Shown piece by piece: positions 9,147 through 17,912 of a DNA stretch of 64,000 nucleotides (its first letter is position 1; every line of letters starts with the position of its first letter). Under the pieces are notes generated by a model. That model ran no database searches and was not told where the DNA came from. It worked only from the letters and a program-made list of their open reading frames with translations. The DNA lies in assembly GCF_003344965.1 (NCBI RefSeq), contig NZ_CP031194.1, forward strand, positions 6,882,001 to 6,946,000, written 5' to 3'. This DNA is from Streptomyces paludis (GTDB lineage Bacteria; Actinomycetota; Actinomycetes; Streptomycetales; Streptomycetaceae). The position numbers were made by a program, and so were the translations under genes.

Positions 9147-11339
9147 ATGCTGGATCCCATGTCGCTGGCGGCGATCACCGCGGTGCTGGGCGCCGTGGGC
9201 GCGGGGATGGCCAATGAGGCGGGCAAGTGGGCCTGGGAGTCCGCCGGAGGTCTGGTGCGGCGCATCGCCGGGCGCGAGGTGGTCGCGCCCGCCGGTCCCG
9301 CCGAGCTGTCGGCCGTGGCGCGGCTGGTCCACGAGGGCGTGCTGCGGGACCCGGCGTTCGCCCGCGCGTGGGCGGCCTTCGCCCGTACGGCACCCGGGCC
9401 CGCGCGTGCCGATTCCATACCGTCGCTGCCGCCGTCCGTCCGCTTCTTCACGGACCGCCGGGCCGCCATGCGGCAGCTCGACCGGGAGGCCCGGCGCAAG
9501 GCGGACGGCCGGCCCCGGGTCGCGCTGGTCCACGGACCGGAGGGCATCGGCACCAGCGCGCTCGCCGTCCACTGGGGATGCCGGAGGGCGGACCTCTTCC
9601 CCGGCGGACAGCTCTACGCGGATCTGCGCGGAGCCTCGCCGGGGACGGCGGTGGACACCCAGGTGGTGCTGCGGAGCCTCCTCGCTCAACTGGGCATGGC
9701 GCAGGACGCGATCCCGCCGGACGCGGCCGACCGCAGGGACGCGTTCCGGCGCTGCGCGGCCGACCGGCGGCTGCTCGTCGTGCTCGACCACGCCCACTCC
9801 TCCGCACAGGTCCTGCCGCTGCTGACCTCCGCGCCCGGAGTCCTCACGGTGGTGGTCGCGCGGCGTCCGCTCGCCGGGCTCGACGCCTTCCTCGTCCCGG
9901 TCGGGCCGCTCGCCGACAAGGACGCGCGCCGGCTGCTCACGGATCTGGCGGGGGAGGAGACCCTGGCTGGCGCGCGCGACGAGGTGCCGCGTCTGCTGGA
10001 GCGGTGCGCCGGTTCGCCGTACGCCCTGCGCGCCGCCGTGCCCCGGCTGACCGACCCCGACGGCTACCCGGACAGCGACCCGGACGGTCCGACGCCCGGT
10101 GCCACCGGCCGCGCCGCCGCACTCCGACCGGAGGAGCCGTCCATGGCCGGGACCGACCCCGTGCGCGCCGCCGTCGAGAGTGCCTACCGCGCGCTGGATC
10201 CCGGCACGGCCAGGGTCTACCGGCTGATGTCGCTGCGTGCCTGGCCCGCGCTGGATCCGGCGGCGGTCGCCGGAGCGATCGGCCTGCCGGAGGCCGAGGC
10301 GGCCCGGTCCCTCGGTGAACTCGCCGACCGTCAGCTGCTGGAGCGGACGGACACCGGCCGGTACCACTACCGTCCGGTGGTCCGCGAGCACGCCGAGTCG
10401 GCCGCGGCCGGTGAGGACCGGATCGCGGCCTGCGCGGCGGCCCTCGCCCGCACGGTCCGCCGGTACGCGCGCTTCGCGGCCCGGGCACGGCTGGCCGCCC
10501 TGCCGGGTGCGTGGGCGATCGGTCCGCTCTACGAGGAGCTGAGAGGCGGGCCGAGTCCGTACGGGAGCACGGGGGAGGCGCTCGGCGCGCTCGCCGCCGA
10601 GCTGGGCAATCTGGTCGAGGCGGTGCACGCGGCCGAGGAGTCCGGCGACGCGGACGCGGTCTTCGCGCTCTGCCAGGCGCTCTGGCCGCTCCAGCTCAAG
10701 GCCGGGCACCACGACGTGCTGCTTCCCGCGCTCCGGGCGGGGGTACGGGTGGCCGAGGGCCACTGCCCCGGGACCCGGCAGGCGGGGCGGATGCACTCGC
10801 TGCTCGGGCTCGACCTGATGGAGCTGCGGCGCTACGAGGAGGCCGAGGCCGAACTGACCGCCGCCGCCGGGGCCGAGGAGGCGGCAGGGCATCCGCTCGG
10901 CCACGCGTCGGCCGTCGAGTCGCTGGGGCTGCTCCGGCTGCGCCAGTGGCGGTTCGCGGAGGCGTACGCGTCGTTCGAGGCGGCGGCGGCCGTCCTCGGA
11001 CGGATAGCGCCCGAGGACGAGTCGGCGGGACAACTGCCGCGCGCCCACGCCCTGCTGGCGCGGCACCGGGGCCGGGCCCTGCGCGGCCTGGGCGACTTCG
11101 AGGGGTCCCGCGCGCTGCTGACGGAGGCGCTGGCGCACTTCCGGTCCACCGGCGAGGCGTACAACACGGCCAGGACGCTGACCGACCTGGCGGAGACCCA
11201 TCTGGACGAGGACGATCCGGCCGGTGCGCTGCCGCTGATCGACGAGGCGTTGGTCGCGCTGGACAAGGAGGGGGCCGCCCATCACCTCGGGCTGCTGCGG
11301 GCGCTGCGGGAGCGCTGCCTCAGCGCGCCCGGGGGGTGA
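9147..11339 (+). CDS. NB-ARC-like/TPR STAND protein with degenerate P-loop
   Basis: 730 aa. An N-terminal helical segment is followed by an NB-ARC/AfsR-like ATPase region (about 95-380) and C-terminal tetratricopeptide repeats (about 440-725). The P-loop reads GPEGIGTS (130-137): the invariant lysine is threonine (ACC codon), which normally abolishes ATP binding. The Walker B region VVLDHAH keeps D214. No LuxR or BTAD domain is present. ATG 9147 has GGGGGGAG 5-10 bp upstream; an in-frame ATG at 9081 lacks a site. The 3' end overlaps the convergent gene by 20 bp. STAND proteins often act as sensors or in conflict systems; the role here is unknown. Confidence 0.75.
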   Translation: MLDPMSLAAITAVLGAVGAGMANEAGKWAWESAGGLVRRIAGREVVAPAGPAELSAVARLVHEGVLRDPAFARAWAAFARTAPGPARADSIPSLPPSVRFFTDRRAAMRQLDREARRKADGRPRVALVHGPEGIGTSALAVHWGCRRADLFPGGQLYADLRGASPGTAVDTQVVLRSLLAQLGMAQDAIPPDAADRRDAFRRCAADRRLLVVLDHAHSSAQVLPLLTSAPGVLTVVVARRPLAGLDAFLVPVGPLADKDARRLLTDLAGEETLAGARDEVPRLLERCAGSPYALRAAVPRLTDPDGYPDSDPDGPTPGATGRAAALRPEEPSMAGTDPVRAAVESAYRALDPGTARVYRLMSLRAWPALDPAAVAGAIGLPEAEAARSLGELADRQLLERTDTGRYHYRPVVREHAESAAAGEDRIAACAAALARTVRRYARFAARARLAALPGAWAIGPLYEELRGGPSPYGSTGEALGALAAELGNLVEAVHAAEESGDADAVFALCQALWPLQLKAGHHDVLLPALRAGVRVAEGHCPGTRQAGRMHSLLGLDLMELRRYEEAEAELTAAAGAEEAAGHPLGHASAVESLGLLRLRQWRFAEAYASFEAAAAVLGRIAPEDESAGQLPRAHALLARHRGRALRGLGDFEGSRALLTEALAHFRSTGEAYNTARTLTDLAETHLDEDDPAGALPLIDEALVALDKEGAAHHLGLLRALRERCLSAPGG

Positions 11340-13137
11340 CCGGCGCGGGGTCCGCGATTGTCACCGTGACCCGGTGCGTATGCCGGCCGGTCCGTACGGT
11401 CAGCCCGGCCGCCGTCAGCTCCTCCACCTTCCCGCCGGCGGCCAGATGGGCGTGGAGGGCGGAGACATGGAGAGCGGGGTCGGCGGCCCAGGCACCCCCG
11501 TCGAGCCGCAGCAGCGTCCCTGCGCTGTTCGTGCCGCCTACTCGCGCCAGGCAGGTGCCGGGGCCGGTGATGAACGCCGCGACGGAGCAGTGTGGATGGC
11601 GGGTCAGGATCTCGGCGGTCCACCGCTCGGGTCCGCCGAACCGCACATCGTCGGCCGCGCCGTCGCGGAAGATGACATCGGCCAGCGCGAGCCGGCCCGG
11701 ATCGAGGGTGTCCTCGTGGACGGCGGTATGCGCGTCGCCCTCGCCCGCCGGCTCCGAGCGGGGGTCCGCGTACCGGCTCACCTCGATCCCGCCGTTCGGC
11801 GGGAGCCGGGTCACCACCCGTAGGGGCGCGGTCCGGACGGTCCGTTCGTACGGGGGCAGCGGCAGCGGGTCGAGCAGCGCGGGTTCATCCGGTTCGGGGA
11901 TGCCGATGAGCCGGTAGAAGTGGCGGCGCAGCAGCGTGGCGGCCTCGCCCGGCACCGACGAGACCAGCTCGGCGGGTCCCGGTCCTGACGCTGGCCCCGA
12001 TCCCGGTCCCGGGCCCGGCCGTGAACCCGGCGCGGAGACGGGTCCGTTCAGCAGGGCGTCCAGTTGCGCGCGCAGCGGGGCGTACGGCGAGAGCCGGGGT
12101 GCCCGCCGTACGAACGCGGCGACGGGGGACGCCGCGTCGAGACCGTCCGACGGCTCGGCGCCCATCAGCACGGGAACGCCGAGCGCCGCCGCGTAGTAAC
12201 TGACGGAGCCCGCGTCCCCGATGACCGCGTCGGCCGCGATCAGCGCCTGGCGCCAGCCCTCCAGCGGGTCCACCAGCGCCAGACCGCCGCGCCGGGCCCG
12301 GTCCAGCCAGGCCCGGATCTGTCCGGGCCCGTGACCGTGCCAGATATTGGGGTGCAGGACGGCCGCCACCCGGTACTCGTCGGCGGGGAGTTCGGCGGTC
12401 AGCCGAGGCAGCAGCGACGGCAGCACATCGTCCGCGCCACCGTCACCGAAGAGCGCGTCCGGGTTCCAGGTCGAGTTCAGCAGGACGAGCCGCTGGCCGG
12501 GCCGTACGTCGAGAGCGCGGCGGAAGCGCTCGCGGTGGGGCAGCGCGGCCAGGATCCGGTCGAAGCAGGGATCCCCGGCGATCACGGCGGTCGGGGCCGC
12601 CTCGGGACAGGCGGCGCGCAGCCGGTCCAGCTGTTCGGGGTGGGAGAGCACCATCGCGTCCGCGACGGGCGAGCCGTCCGCGAGCAGCCACTCGGGCGAC
12701 AGGCCGAACACGGGCGAAGGGCGACCGGTGTCCGGTGTCCGGTGTCCGGTGTCCGGTGTAGCCAGCCTTTTATTATAGCCAACTCCGTGCGACAGCACGG
12801 TCAATGGAGCGTCAAGAAGAGGGAGCCGGCCGCCGAAACTGGCCGAGATCGCCAGGTGCGCGGGGAGTGCGAGCGCCTGCTCCCAGGGGAGTACGGGCAC
12901 ACCGGTTTCGGCCATCAGCTCGGCCACGCCCGCCTGGAACGGCGAGGATCCGGTGCAGGTGATGAGCGACTGGACCCGCAGATCGTCCCGGAACAGCGGC
13001 AGCACATCGAGCAGCCGGGTCGCCGAGGTCACGTTGTGCACGACGAACAGCACCAGCCGGCACCGTCCCCGTGTCGTCCAGCGCTCCGCGTCCGCGCCCA
13101 CCGGCACCCGCAGCCAACCGGCCCGCCCCTCGCCCAC
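11320..13137 (-). CDS. Putative CDP-glycerol glycerophosphotransferase-like protein
   Basis: 605 aa protein resembling GT-B-fold CDP-glycerol/polyol-phosphate transferases that build wall polymers, with features such as LVLFVVHN near the N-terminus, SHGVGYNKR, LNSTWNPD, HPNIW and IGDAGSVSYYAA, where the GDxGS-type segment is typical. A Gly/Pro-rich linker (about 380-400) separates it from a C-terminal domain of unknown type. GTG 13137 is the furthest plausible start, with GGAG rather distant. It contains a 7-bp tandem repeat encoding TPDTG units. Family assignment is by motif resemblance only; no other wall-polymer genes are adjacent. Confidence 0.55.
   Translation of the reverse strand: MGEGRAGWLRVPVGADAERWTTRGRCRLVLFVVHNVTSATRLLDVLPLFRDDLRVQSLITCTGSSPFQAGVAELMAETGVPVLPWEQALALPAHLAISASFGGRLPLLDAPLTVLSHGVGYNKRLATPDTGHRTPDTGRPSPVFGLSPEWLLADGSPVADAMVLSHPEQLDRLRAACPEAAPTAVIAGDPCFDRILAALPHRERFRRALDVRPGQRLVLLNSTWNPDALFGDGGADDVLPSLLPRLTAELPADEYRVAAVLHPNIWHGHGPGQIRAWLDRARRGGLALVDPLEGWRQALIAADAVIGDAGSVSYYAAALGVPVLMGAEPSDGLDAASPVAAFVRRAPRLSPYAPLRAQLDALLNGPVSAPGSRPGPGPGSGPASGPGPAELVSSVPGEAATLLRRHFYRLIGIPEPDEPALLDPLPLPPYERTVRTAPLRVVTRLPPNGGIEVSRYADPRSEPAGEGDAHTAVHEDTLDPGRLALADVIFRDGAADDVRFGGPERWTAEILTRHPHCSVAAFITGPGTCLARVGGTNSAGTLLRLDGGAWAADPALHVSALHAHLAAGGKVEELTAAGLTVRTGRHTHRVTVTIADPAPVTPRAR
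12725..12759. repeat. Heptanucleotide tandem repeat inside a CDS
   Basis: Five exact copies of CCGGTGT (plus-strand reading) within the transferase-like gene. Because 7 is not a multiple of 3, gain or loss of one unit would shift the frame. In the gene it encodes repeated TPDTG. A short AT-rich patch (12766-12778) lies directly beside it. Confidence 0.85.
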
Positions 13138-13222
13138 CCGTCCGCCCCCGCTCCCCGCGTTGTCCGTGACCGGTCACGATATCCACAGGGGACGCCGGGG
13201 GAGGGGCGGACGGGACGGCCGG

Positions 13223-13588
13223 TCAGATCTCCAGTTCGTTCTCGATACGGCGCAGGTTGTGCCGGGCCAGCGCCAGGTTGGCCCGGGAGCGGTCCAGCGC
13301 CAGGTAGAGGAAGAGCGAGCCGCGGCTGGCGGCGAGCGGGCGGATCAGGTGGTACTGCTTGCCGAGGGTGATGAGGATGTCCTCGACGATGTCGTCGATG
13401 TCCAGCGAGGCCAGGGTGCGCGCCTTGGCCCGTACGACCTCGGTGTTCCCCGCGGCGGCTATCTCCAGGTCGATGCCCTGCCCGCCCCCCAGCATGCCGA
13501 GCGACATGCCGCTCTCGTAGTCGACCGCCGCGATCCCGATGGCGCCGTCGATGGTCATTGCCTCTTTGAGTGCGGTGTCAAGGTTCAT
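13223..13588 (-). CDS. Roadblock/LC7 domain protein
   Basis: 121 aa, a single roadblock/LC7 (MglB-like) domain throughout. This family regulates small Ras-like GTPases as dimers. The chain has the usual pattern: N-terminal helix, AAVDYESGMSLG strand pair, central helix and a C-terminal helix ending NLRRIENELEI. It lies divergent to a second roadblock gene, 3 kb before the conservon. No GTPase is adjacent on this strand, so its partner may be the conservon CvnD or one encoded elsewhere. Confidence 0.85.
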   Translation of the reverse strand: MNLDTALKEAMTIDGAIGIAAVDYESGMSLGMLGGGQGIDLEIAAAGNTEVVRAKARTLASLDIDDIVEDILITLGKQYHLIRPLAASRGSLFLYLALDRSRANLALARHNLRRIENELEI

Positions 13589-13695
13589 CGCGGTTCCTGT
13601 TCCTCAAGCTGATGGCGCCGGGTCGTCGTGCCGATATCCCGGCAGCAGCGCCACGAAAAGCGCCAAGATCGGTCACTAAAGCGCAAGTTACAGAC

Positions 13696-13701
13696 TAGGC
13701 T
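13696..13701 (+). promoter_or_regulatory. Possible -10 box for roadblock/DUF4388 operon
   Basis: TAGGCT fits the actinobacterial TAnnnT -10 pattern, 35-40 bp upstream of the roadblock gene starting at 13736, in a relatively AT-rich divergent region. No clear -35 is seen. Confidence 0.35.
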
Positions 13702-13735
13702 ACTGTGTAATCTGTCTTAAAATGAAGGGGTGACC

Positions 13736-14095
13736 GTGTCAGCGTTGAAAGCGTCCCTCTCCCGGTTCCTGGAAACTCCCGGAGTCACCGGAGCCGCCCT
13801 GGTGGACGCGGTCACCGGTCTCACCTACTGCGCCGTCGGCGACGCGCTGGAGGTCGGGGACGGCGTGGACACCGCGGAAGTGACGGCCGTGATCACCGAC
13901 CAGGTGGGACGGGCGGGGGACGGAAGCGAGTTGGAGAGCGTGATCGTGACCAGTGCGCGCCGTTATCACGTGGTGCAGACCGTACGGAGAGCCGGGGACC
14001 CCCTGCTCCTCGTCGCCTCGCTCGACCGTGAACGGACGAATCTCGCCCTGGCCCTGCGGCAGTTGAACGGTCACGCGGAAGGTGTGCTGGCATGA
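13736..14095 (+). CDS. Roadblock/LC7 domain protein
   Basis: 119 aa roadblock/LC7 domain, distant from the preceding divergent copy; it shares the NLALALRQL-type C-terminal helix. GAAGGGG at 13724-13730 favours the GTG at 13736; an in-frame GTG at 13730 overlaps that site. Its stop overlaps the next start (ATGA, 14092-14095), so it is translationally coupled to the DUF4388-like gene, probably as a functional pair. Confidence 0.83.
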   Translation: MSALKASLSRFLETPGVTGAALVDAVTGLTYCAVGDALEVGDGVDTAEVTAVITDQVGRAGDGSELESVIVTSARRYHVVQTVRRAGDPLLLVASLDRERTNLALALRQLNGHAEGVLA

Positions 14096-14937
14096 CGACC
14101 GGAGACCCGCGCAATGTGCCCGCCCTGCTGCGCCAGTTGCGACAGGACAACTTCAGCGGCACGGTGAGGCTGGCCGGCTCACCTGGAGGAACGATTCACC
14201 TCCGGTCCGGACTGGTCAGCGCGATCGAGACTCCGGGCACGCCGTCCGTCGAGTCGGCGCTGCTGAAATCCGGCCGTATCGATGACGAGGTCTGGTCCGC
14301 CGCCCTCACCGCCACCCAGGAGACGGACGGTCTCGCCACCGCGCTGGCCGGCCAGGGGCGGATCGGGGAGGCCGAGCTGGAACTGGTCTGCGCCGCGACG
14401 GTCTTCGAGGGCGCGTTCGCGCTGTCCCTGGGCAAACCCAGTGAGTGGGAGGTCGCCGAGCCGGCCGCGACCGTACTCTCCCGGCACGGGATCGAGCCGC
14501 ACGCCCTGGCGGAGGAGACCTCGCGCCGGGTGGCGGTCGTCTCCAAGAAATGGGGCCCGCCGGCCGAGCTGGCCCGGGCGAAGACCCGGCCCGCCGCGGG
14601 CGCCGACGGCCGGGCCGCCCGGCTGCCGGCGCGCTACCGGTCCCTGCTCGTCACGGCCAACGGCCGTCGCACGCCCCGCGATCTGGCGTTCACGCTGGGC
14701 CGGGGCCTTTTCGGTGTCATGGCGGATCTGATCCGGATGGACGGCCTCGGGCTCATCGAGTGGGACCGCCCGCGCCGGACCGACCGGCCGAGCACCGCCC
14801 CCCGGGCCCGCGCCGGACAGCCGGTCGCGGTCCTGCCGGCGCCGGCCGCCTCACTGCCCCGGCGGGTCCGCGGCGCGAGCCCGGACCGGTCGTCCCGCGG
14901 TCCGGAGCTGCCCGCCGCACCCCAGGACGGCTTGTAG
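14092..14937 (+). CDS. DUF4388 (PATAN)-like protein
   Basis: 281 aa. The N-terminal region (about 1-125) resembles DUF4388/PATAN domains: LLRQLRQDNFSGTVRL, then a short beta region and paired helices; such domains occur with receiver domains and GTPase-regulating modules. The C-terminal part has a winged-helix-like segment (RTPRDLAFTLGRGLFGVMADL) and an Arg/Pro-rich disordered tail. It is coupled to the roadblock gene before it by ATGA overlap and followed 129 bp later by another roadblock gene. It may be an adaptor in roadblock/GTPase signalling; no catalytic residues seen. Confidence 0.6.
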   Translation: MTTGDPRNVPALLRQLRQDNFSGTVRLAGSPGGTIHLRSGLVSAIETPGTPSVESALLKSGRIDDEVWSAALTATQETDGLATALAGQGRIGEAELELVCAATVFEGAFALSLGKPSEWEVAEPAATVLSRHGIEPHALAEETSRRVAVVSKKWGPPAELARAKTRPAAGADGRAARLPARYRSLLVTANGRRTPRDLAFTLGRGLFGVMADLIRMDGLGLIEWDRPRRTDRPSTAPRARAGQPVAVLPAPAASLPRRVRGASPDRSSRGPELPAAPQDGL

Positions 14938-15066
14938 CGGCTCACCAGATTTCCGCAGCTCACCCGGCCCGGTGACCCGGGGATCGCGATCCCCTTCCGG
15001 CCCTGAGCCGCGTACGACGCCCCACGGCACCACCCTCGGCCGGATCATCACCAAGGAGCGCACAGC

Positions 15067-15474
15067 ATGCACGCAGACTCGCCCGTCACGTCCCCCGTCC
15101 CGCTCGGCTCGCTGGTCGAGGTGCTGGCCTCGCTGCGGGAGCGGGTGATGGGGGCGTCGGAGAGCGTTCTCTCCACCGCCGACGGCCTGCTGGTGGCCGC
15201 CGACACCGACACCGTCCAGCCCGAGGCCATCGCGGCGCTCGCCGCGGCGACGCTCGGCCTCGGCGCGCGGATGGCGCAGCAGGCGGACGCCGGCGCGCTG
15301 CGCGATGTCGTCATCCGCTGCGGCGGCGGCCAGGTCATCGTGCTGGCGGTGGGTGACCGGGCGCTGCTCTCCATCCTCGGTGACGAGGGCATCGACGTCG
15401 CCGCGCTCCAGCGCCAGGCGCCCGTCATCGTGGAGGAGCTGCTCGGTCTGCTCGCCGCGGACGTCGCTTCGTAA
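15067..15474 (+). CDS. Roadblock/LC7 domain protein
   Basis: 135 aa roadblock/LC7 protein, third in this cluster. Core pattern: helix RERVMGASESVLSTADGLLV, then strands VVIRCGGGQVIVLAVG. The ATG has AAGGAG 14-9 bp upstream. It closes the small cluster: a strong terminator follows at 15500-15530, separating it from the conservon promoter. Confidence 0.82.
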   Translation: MHADSPVTSPVPLGSLVEVLASLRERVMGASESVLSTADGLLVAADTDTVQPEAIAALAAATLGLGARMAQQADAGALRDVVIRCGGGQVIVLAVGDRALLSILGDEGIDVAALQRQAPVIVEELLGLLAADVAS

Positions 15475-15499
15475 CACCGTCATGTAAAGCGCTTCACGA

Positions 15500-15530
15500 A
15501 AGGGGCCGTTCCCGATGGGAACGGCCCCTT
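15500..15530 (+). terminator. Strong terminator hairpin
   Basis: Perfect 14-bp stem: arm 15500-15513 pairs with 15517-15530 around a GAT loop. It sits 26 bp after the roadblock stop. There is no long T run, as is usual in Streptomyces. Confidence 0.85.
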
Positions 15531-15765
15531 CGGCATGTCCGAGGGTGTCACGCTTCGTGCTTTTTCGAAAGCGCTCCGTGCAAACGCGCGAGTCTATGCC
15601 CGAAGGTGTGGCCTGTGGGTCAGGTTGCGCGAATAGGCCGAAGTGTCGTTTGTGGCGGGCTAAGCTCTCGCGGAGCGCGCCGAGTTGATACGTAATCAGG
15701 CACTTGTTCCCATGCTCCGCGATTGTTCGAATTATCCGACCTGAATCGACCGCCAGAGGGCTCAC

Positions 15766-17508
15766 ATGGTTCGAGTTGAAGCACCCCCCATTGATCAGCC
15801 GTCCCCCGTCGTGCGCGCGCTCGCCCTTCCCGTCGCCCTGATGGCCGCCGCCACCGCCGTCGTCGTCGCGGCAGCCCCGGACGCCGCGCGCATACCGCTG
15901 GTGCTGTACGGCGTGGCCGCCACCGGAGTGGTCGCCTGGTGCGCCGCGGAGCTGGCCCGCCGCCGGATGACCGCCACGCTCCTGCGCGCCCAGCACGCCC
16001 ACCGCGTCGCCGCCCTGGAGCGGCGCCTCGCCGAACACGACGAGGAGTCCGTACGGCTCGGCAAGGAACTCATGCCGGCCGCGATCCACCGGCTGCGCCA
16101 GGGCCAGTCGCCCCAGGAGGTCATGCGCGACATCGTCGACGCCGACGAGCGCTACCGCGAACTGCCCGCCGCCCAGCGCTCCCTGCTGAACTCCGTCCTC
16201 AAGATCGTCGACGACGAGGACGCCATGCGCGAGTCCGCGCAGCGCTCCTTCGTGAACATCGCGCGCCGTGTGCAGTCGATCGTCCACCAGCAGGCCAGCG
16301 AGCTGCGCGAGATGGAGGAGGCCCACGGCCGCAACCCCGAGGTCTTCGACGATCTGCTGCGCATCGACCACGGCACCGCGCTGATCGGCCGGCTCGCCGA
16401 CAGCATCGCCGTGCTCGGCAAGGCCCGCCCGGGACGCCAGTGGCCCAAGCCCGTACCGCTGTTCAGTGTGCTGCGCGGGGCGATGTCCCGGATCCTGGAG
16501 TACCAGCGCGTCGATCTGCACTCCATCGCCAAGGTCGCCATCGTCGGCACCGCTGTCGAACCCCTCATCCACGCCTGCGCCGAACTCCTCGACAACGCCA
16601 CCCGCTACTCGCCGCCGCAGACCCGCGTCCATGTCACCGCCGTCGAGGTGCAGACCGGTATCGCGATCGAGATCGAGGACGGCGGCGTCAGCCTCAGCGA
16701 GGAGGCCCGCGCCCGGGCCGAGCGCATGCTCGCCAAGGCCCAGGCCGGGATCGACCTCAACGACCTGGGGGAGACCCCCCGGCTCGGGATGGCCGTGGTC
16801 GGACGGCTCTGCCAGATGTACCACCTCCAGGTCTCGCTGCGGCAGTCCGCGTACGGCGGCGTCCGCGCCGTCCTCATCGTGCCGCGCGATGTCGTGACCA
16901 CCGGGCCCGCGCCCGGCATCGCCCACGGCATCGGCGCCACCGCCGGCCCCCGCGGCGTCCCCAACGACCTGCCCACCAAGGACATGCTGCGCCCCGCCCA
17001 CCGGGTCCGGGCGGTCACCGGCCCCCAGCCGTCGGCCCCGGTCACGGTCCCCAGGCCCGCCGCCGCCCCCGTCGTCGTGCCCGCCATCGAGGACGACGTA
17101 CCCGTCGTCACCGAGTGGACGGAGAACGGACTGCCCCAGCGGCGCAGCCGCGGCCGCGCCCCGCTCGGCTCCCACAACCTCGGCCTGATCAACAACGGAC
17201 ACGCGTCCGCCGCCGGCGGCACCTACGGCTCCGGCGGCTCGTACGGCACCCCGCCGGCCACCGTCAACGGCGCTCGCCCGGACCGGAGTCCAGCCACCGG
17301 CCGGCCCCGGGGACCCGGCACGGACGCCCCCGGCCGGAGCGCCCCCGGCGAGGAGAAGCCAGGCCCCGGCATCTGGCTCGAAGCGTTCACGAAAGCGGTC
17401 AACGGCACCCCCCAGGAGCCGTCCGCCGGGGCCGGCGAGCCCCCGGACCGGCGCCCCGGTGACCTCGGCGACTCCGACGACGCGCGCGACAAGGGAGATC
17501 TCAAGTGA
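15766..17508 (+). CDS. cvnA: Conservon CvnA: sensor histidine kinase-like protein
   Basis: 580 aa membrane protein of the conservon type. Two N-terminal hydrophobic segments (about 19-36 and 44-60) are followed by coiled/helical signalling regions and a GHKL ATPase domain: N box HACAELLDNATRYSPP, G1 EIEDGGVSL, then GMAVVGRL. The C-terminal 180 residues are Pro/Gly-rich and disordered. Conservon kinases recruit CvnB-D at the membrane. The stop overlaps cvnB by 4 bp (GTGA). The 290-bp upstream region holds a terminator and TAAGCT at 15661-15666 as a possible -10. Confidence 0.9.
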   Translation: MVRVEAPPIDQPSPVVRALALPVALMAAATAVVVAAAPDAARIPLVLYGVAATGVVAWCAAELARRRMTATLLRAQHAHRVAALERRLAEHDEESVRLGKELMPAAIHRLRQGQSPQEVMRDIVDADERYRELPAAQRSLLNSVLKIVDDEDAMRESAQRSFVNIARRVQSIVHQQASELREMEEAHGRNPEVFDDLLRIDHGTALIGRLADSIAVLGKARPGRQWPKPVPLFSVLRGAMSRILEYQRVDLHSIAKVAIVGTAVEPLIHACAELLDNATRYSPPQTRVHVTAVEVQTGIAIEIEDGGVSLSEEARARAERMLAKAQAGIDLNDLGETPRLGMAVVGRLCQMYHLQVSLRQSAYGGVRAVLIVPRDVVTTGPAPGIAHGIGATAGPRGVPNDLPTKDMLRPAHRVRAVTGPQPSAPVTVPRPAAAPVVVPAIEDDVPVVTEWTENGLPQRRSRGRAPLGSHNLGLINNGHASAAGGTYGSGGSYGTPPATVNGARPDRSPATGRPRGPGTDAPGRSAPGEEKPGPGIWLEAFTKAVNGTPQEPSAGAGEPPDRRPGDLGDSDDARDKGDLK

Positions 17509-17912
17509 TTCAGCAGCGGGCCAACATGGACTGGATGCTCAAGGAGCTGGCCGACGGCGTGCCGCAGATCCACCAGATCGTGGTGCTCTCCGCGGACGGA
17601 CTCAGGATCGCCCGGCACGGCGGTGACCCCGACGCCGCCGACCGGCTCGCGGCCGCCTGCGCCGGCCTCCAGAGCCTGGCCGCCGCCGTCGCCGTCGAGA
17701 TCCCGCACAGCGACGGCCGGATGCGGCTCGTCGTCATCGAGATCGGGGGCGGCTTCTTCTATCTGATGGAGGCCGGAGCCGGCGCCTATCTCGCCGTCCT
17801 CGCCGCCGACACGGTCGACGCCGGCCTGGTCGGCGCCCGGATGCGGGACATGGTCGTACGGATCGGCGCCCACCTGACCAGCCCGCCGCGCCACGACGGG
17901 CAGGCCGGATGA
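17505..17912 (+). CDS. cvnB: Conservon CvnB: roadblock/LC7 protein
   Basis: 135 aa roadblock/LC7 protein, the expected second gene of a conservon. N-terminal DWMLKELADGVPQIHQIVVL and central HGGDPDAADRLAAACAGLQS are characteristic. It probably acts on the CvnD GTPase. GTGA overlap with cvnA and ATGA overlap with cvnC show tight translational coupling. Confidence 0.92.
   Translation: MIQQRANMDWMLKELADGVPQIHQIVVLSADGLRIARHGGDPDAADRLAAACAGLQSLAAAVAVEIPHSDGRMRLVVIEIGGGFFYLMEAGAGAYLAVLAADTVDAGLVGARMRDMVVRIGAHLTSPPRHDGQAG

Noticed and set aside
9147..11339. AfsR/SARP regulator
   Set aside because: No N-terminal DNA-binding or BTAD domain is visible; only NB-ARC-like and TPR parts.
14851..17202. 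783-codon minus-strand frame over cvnA
   Set aside because: Antisense to the recognised conservon kinase; composition is Gly/Asp/His-rich low complexity without motifs.
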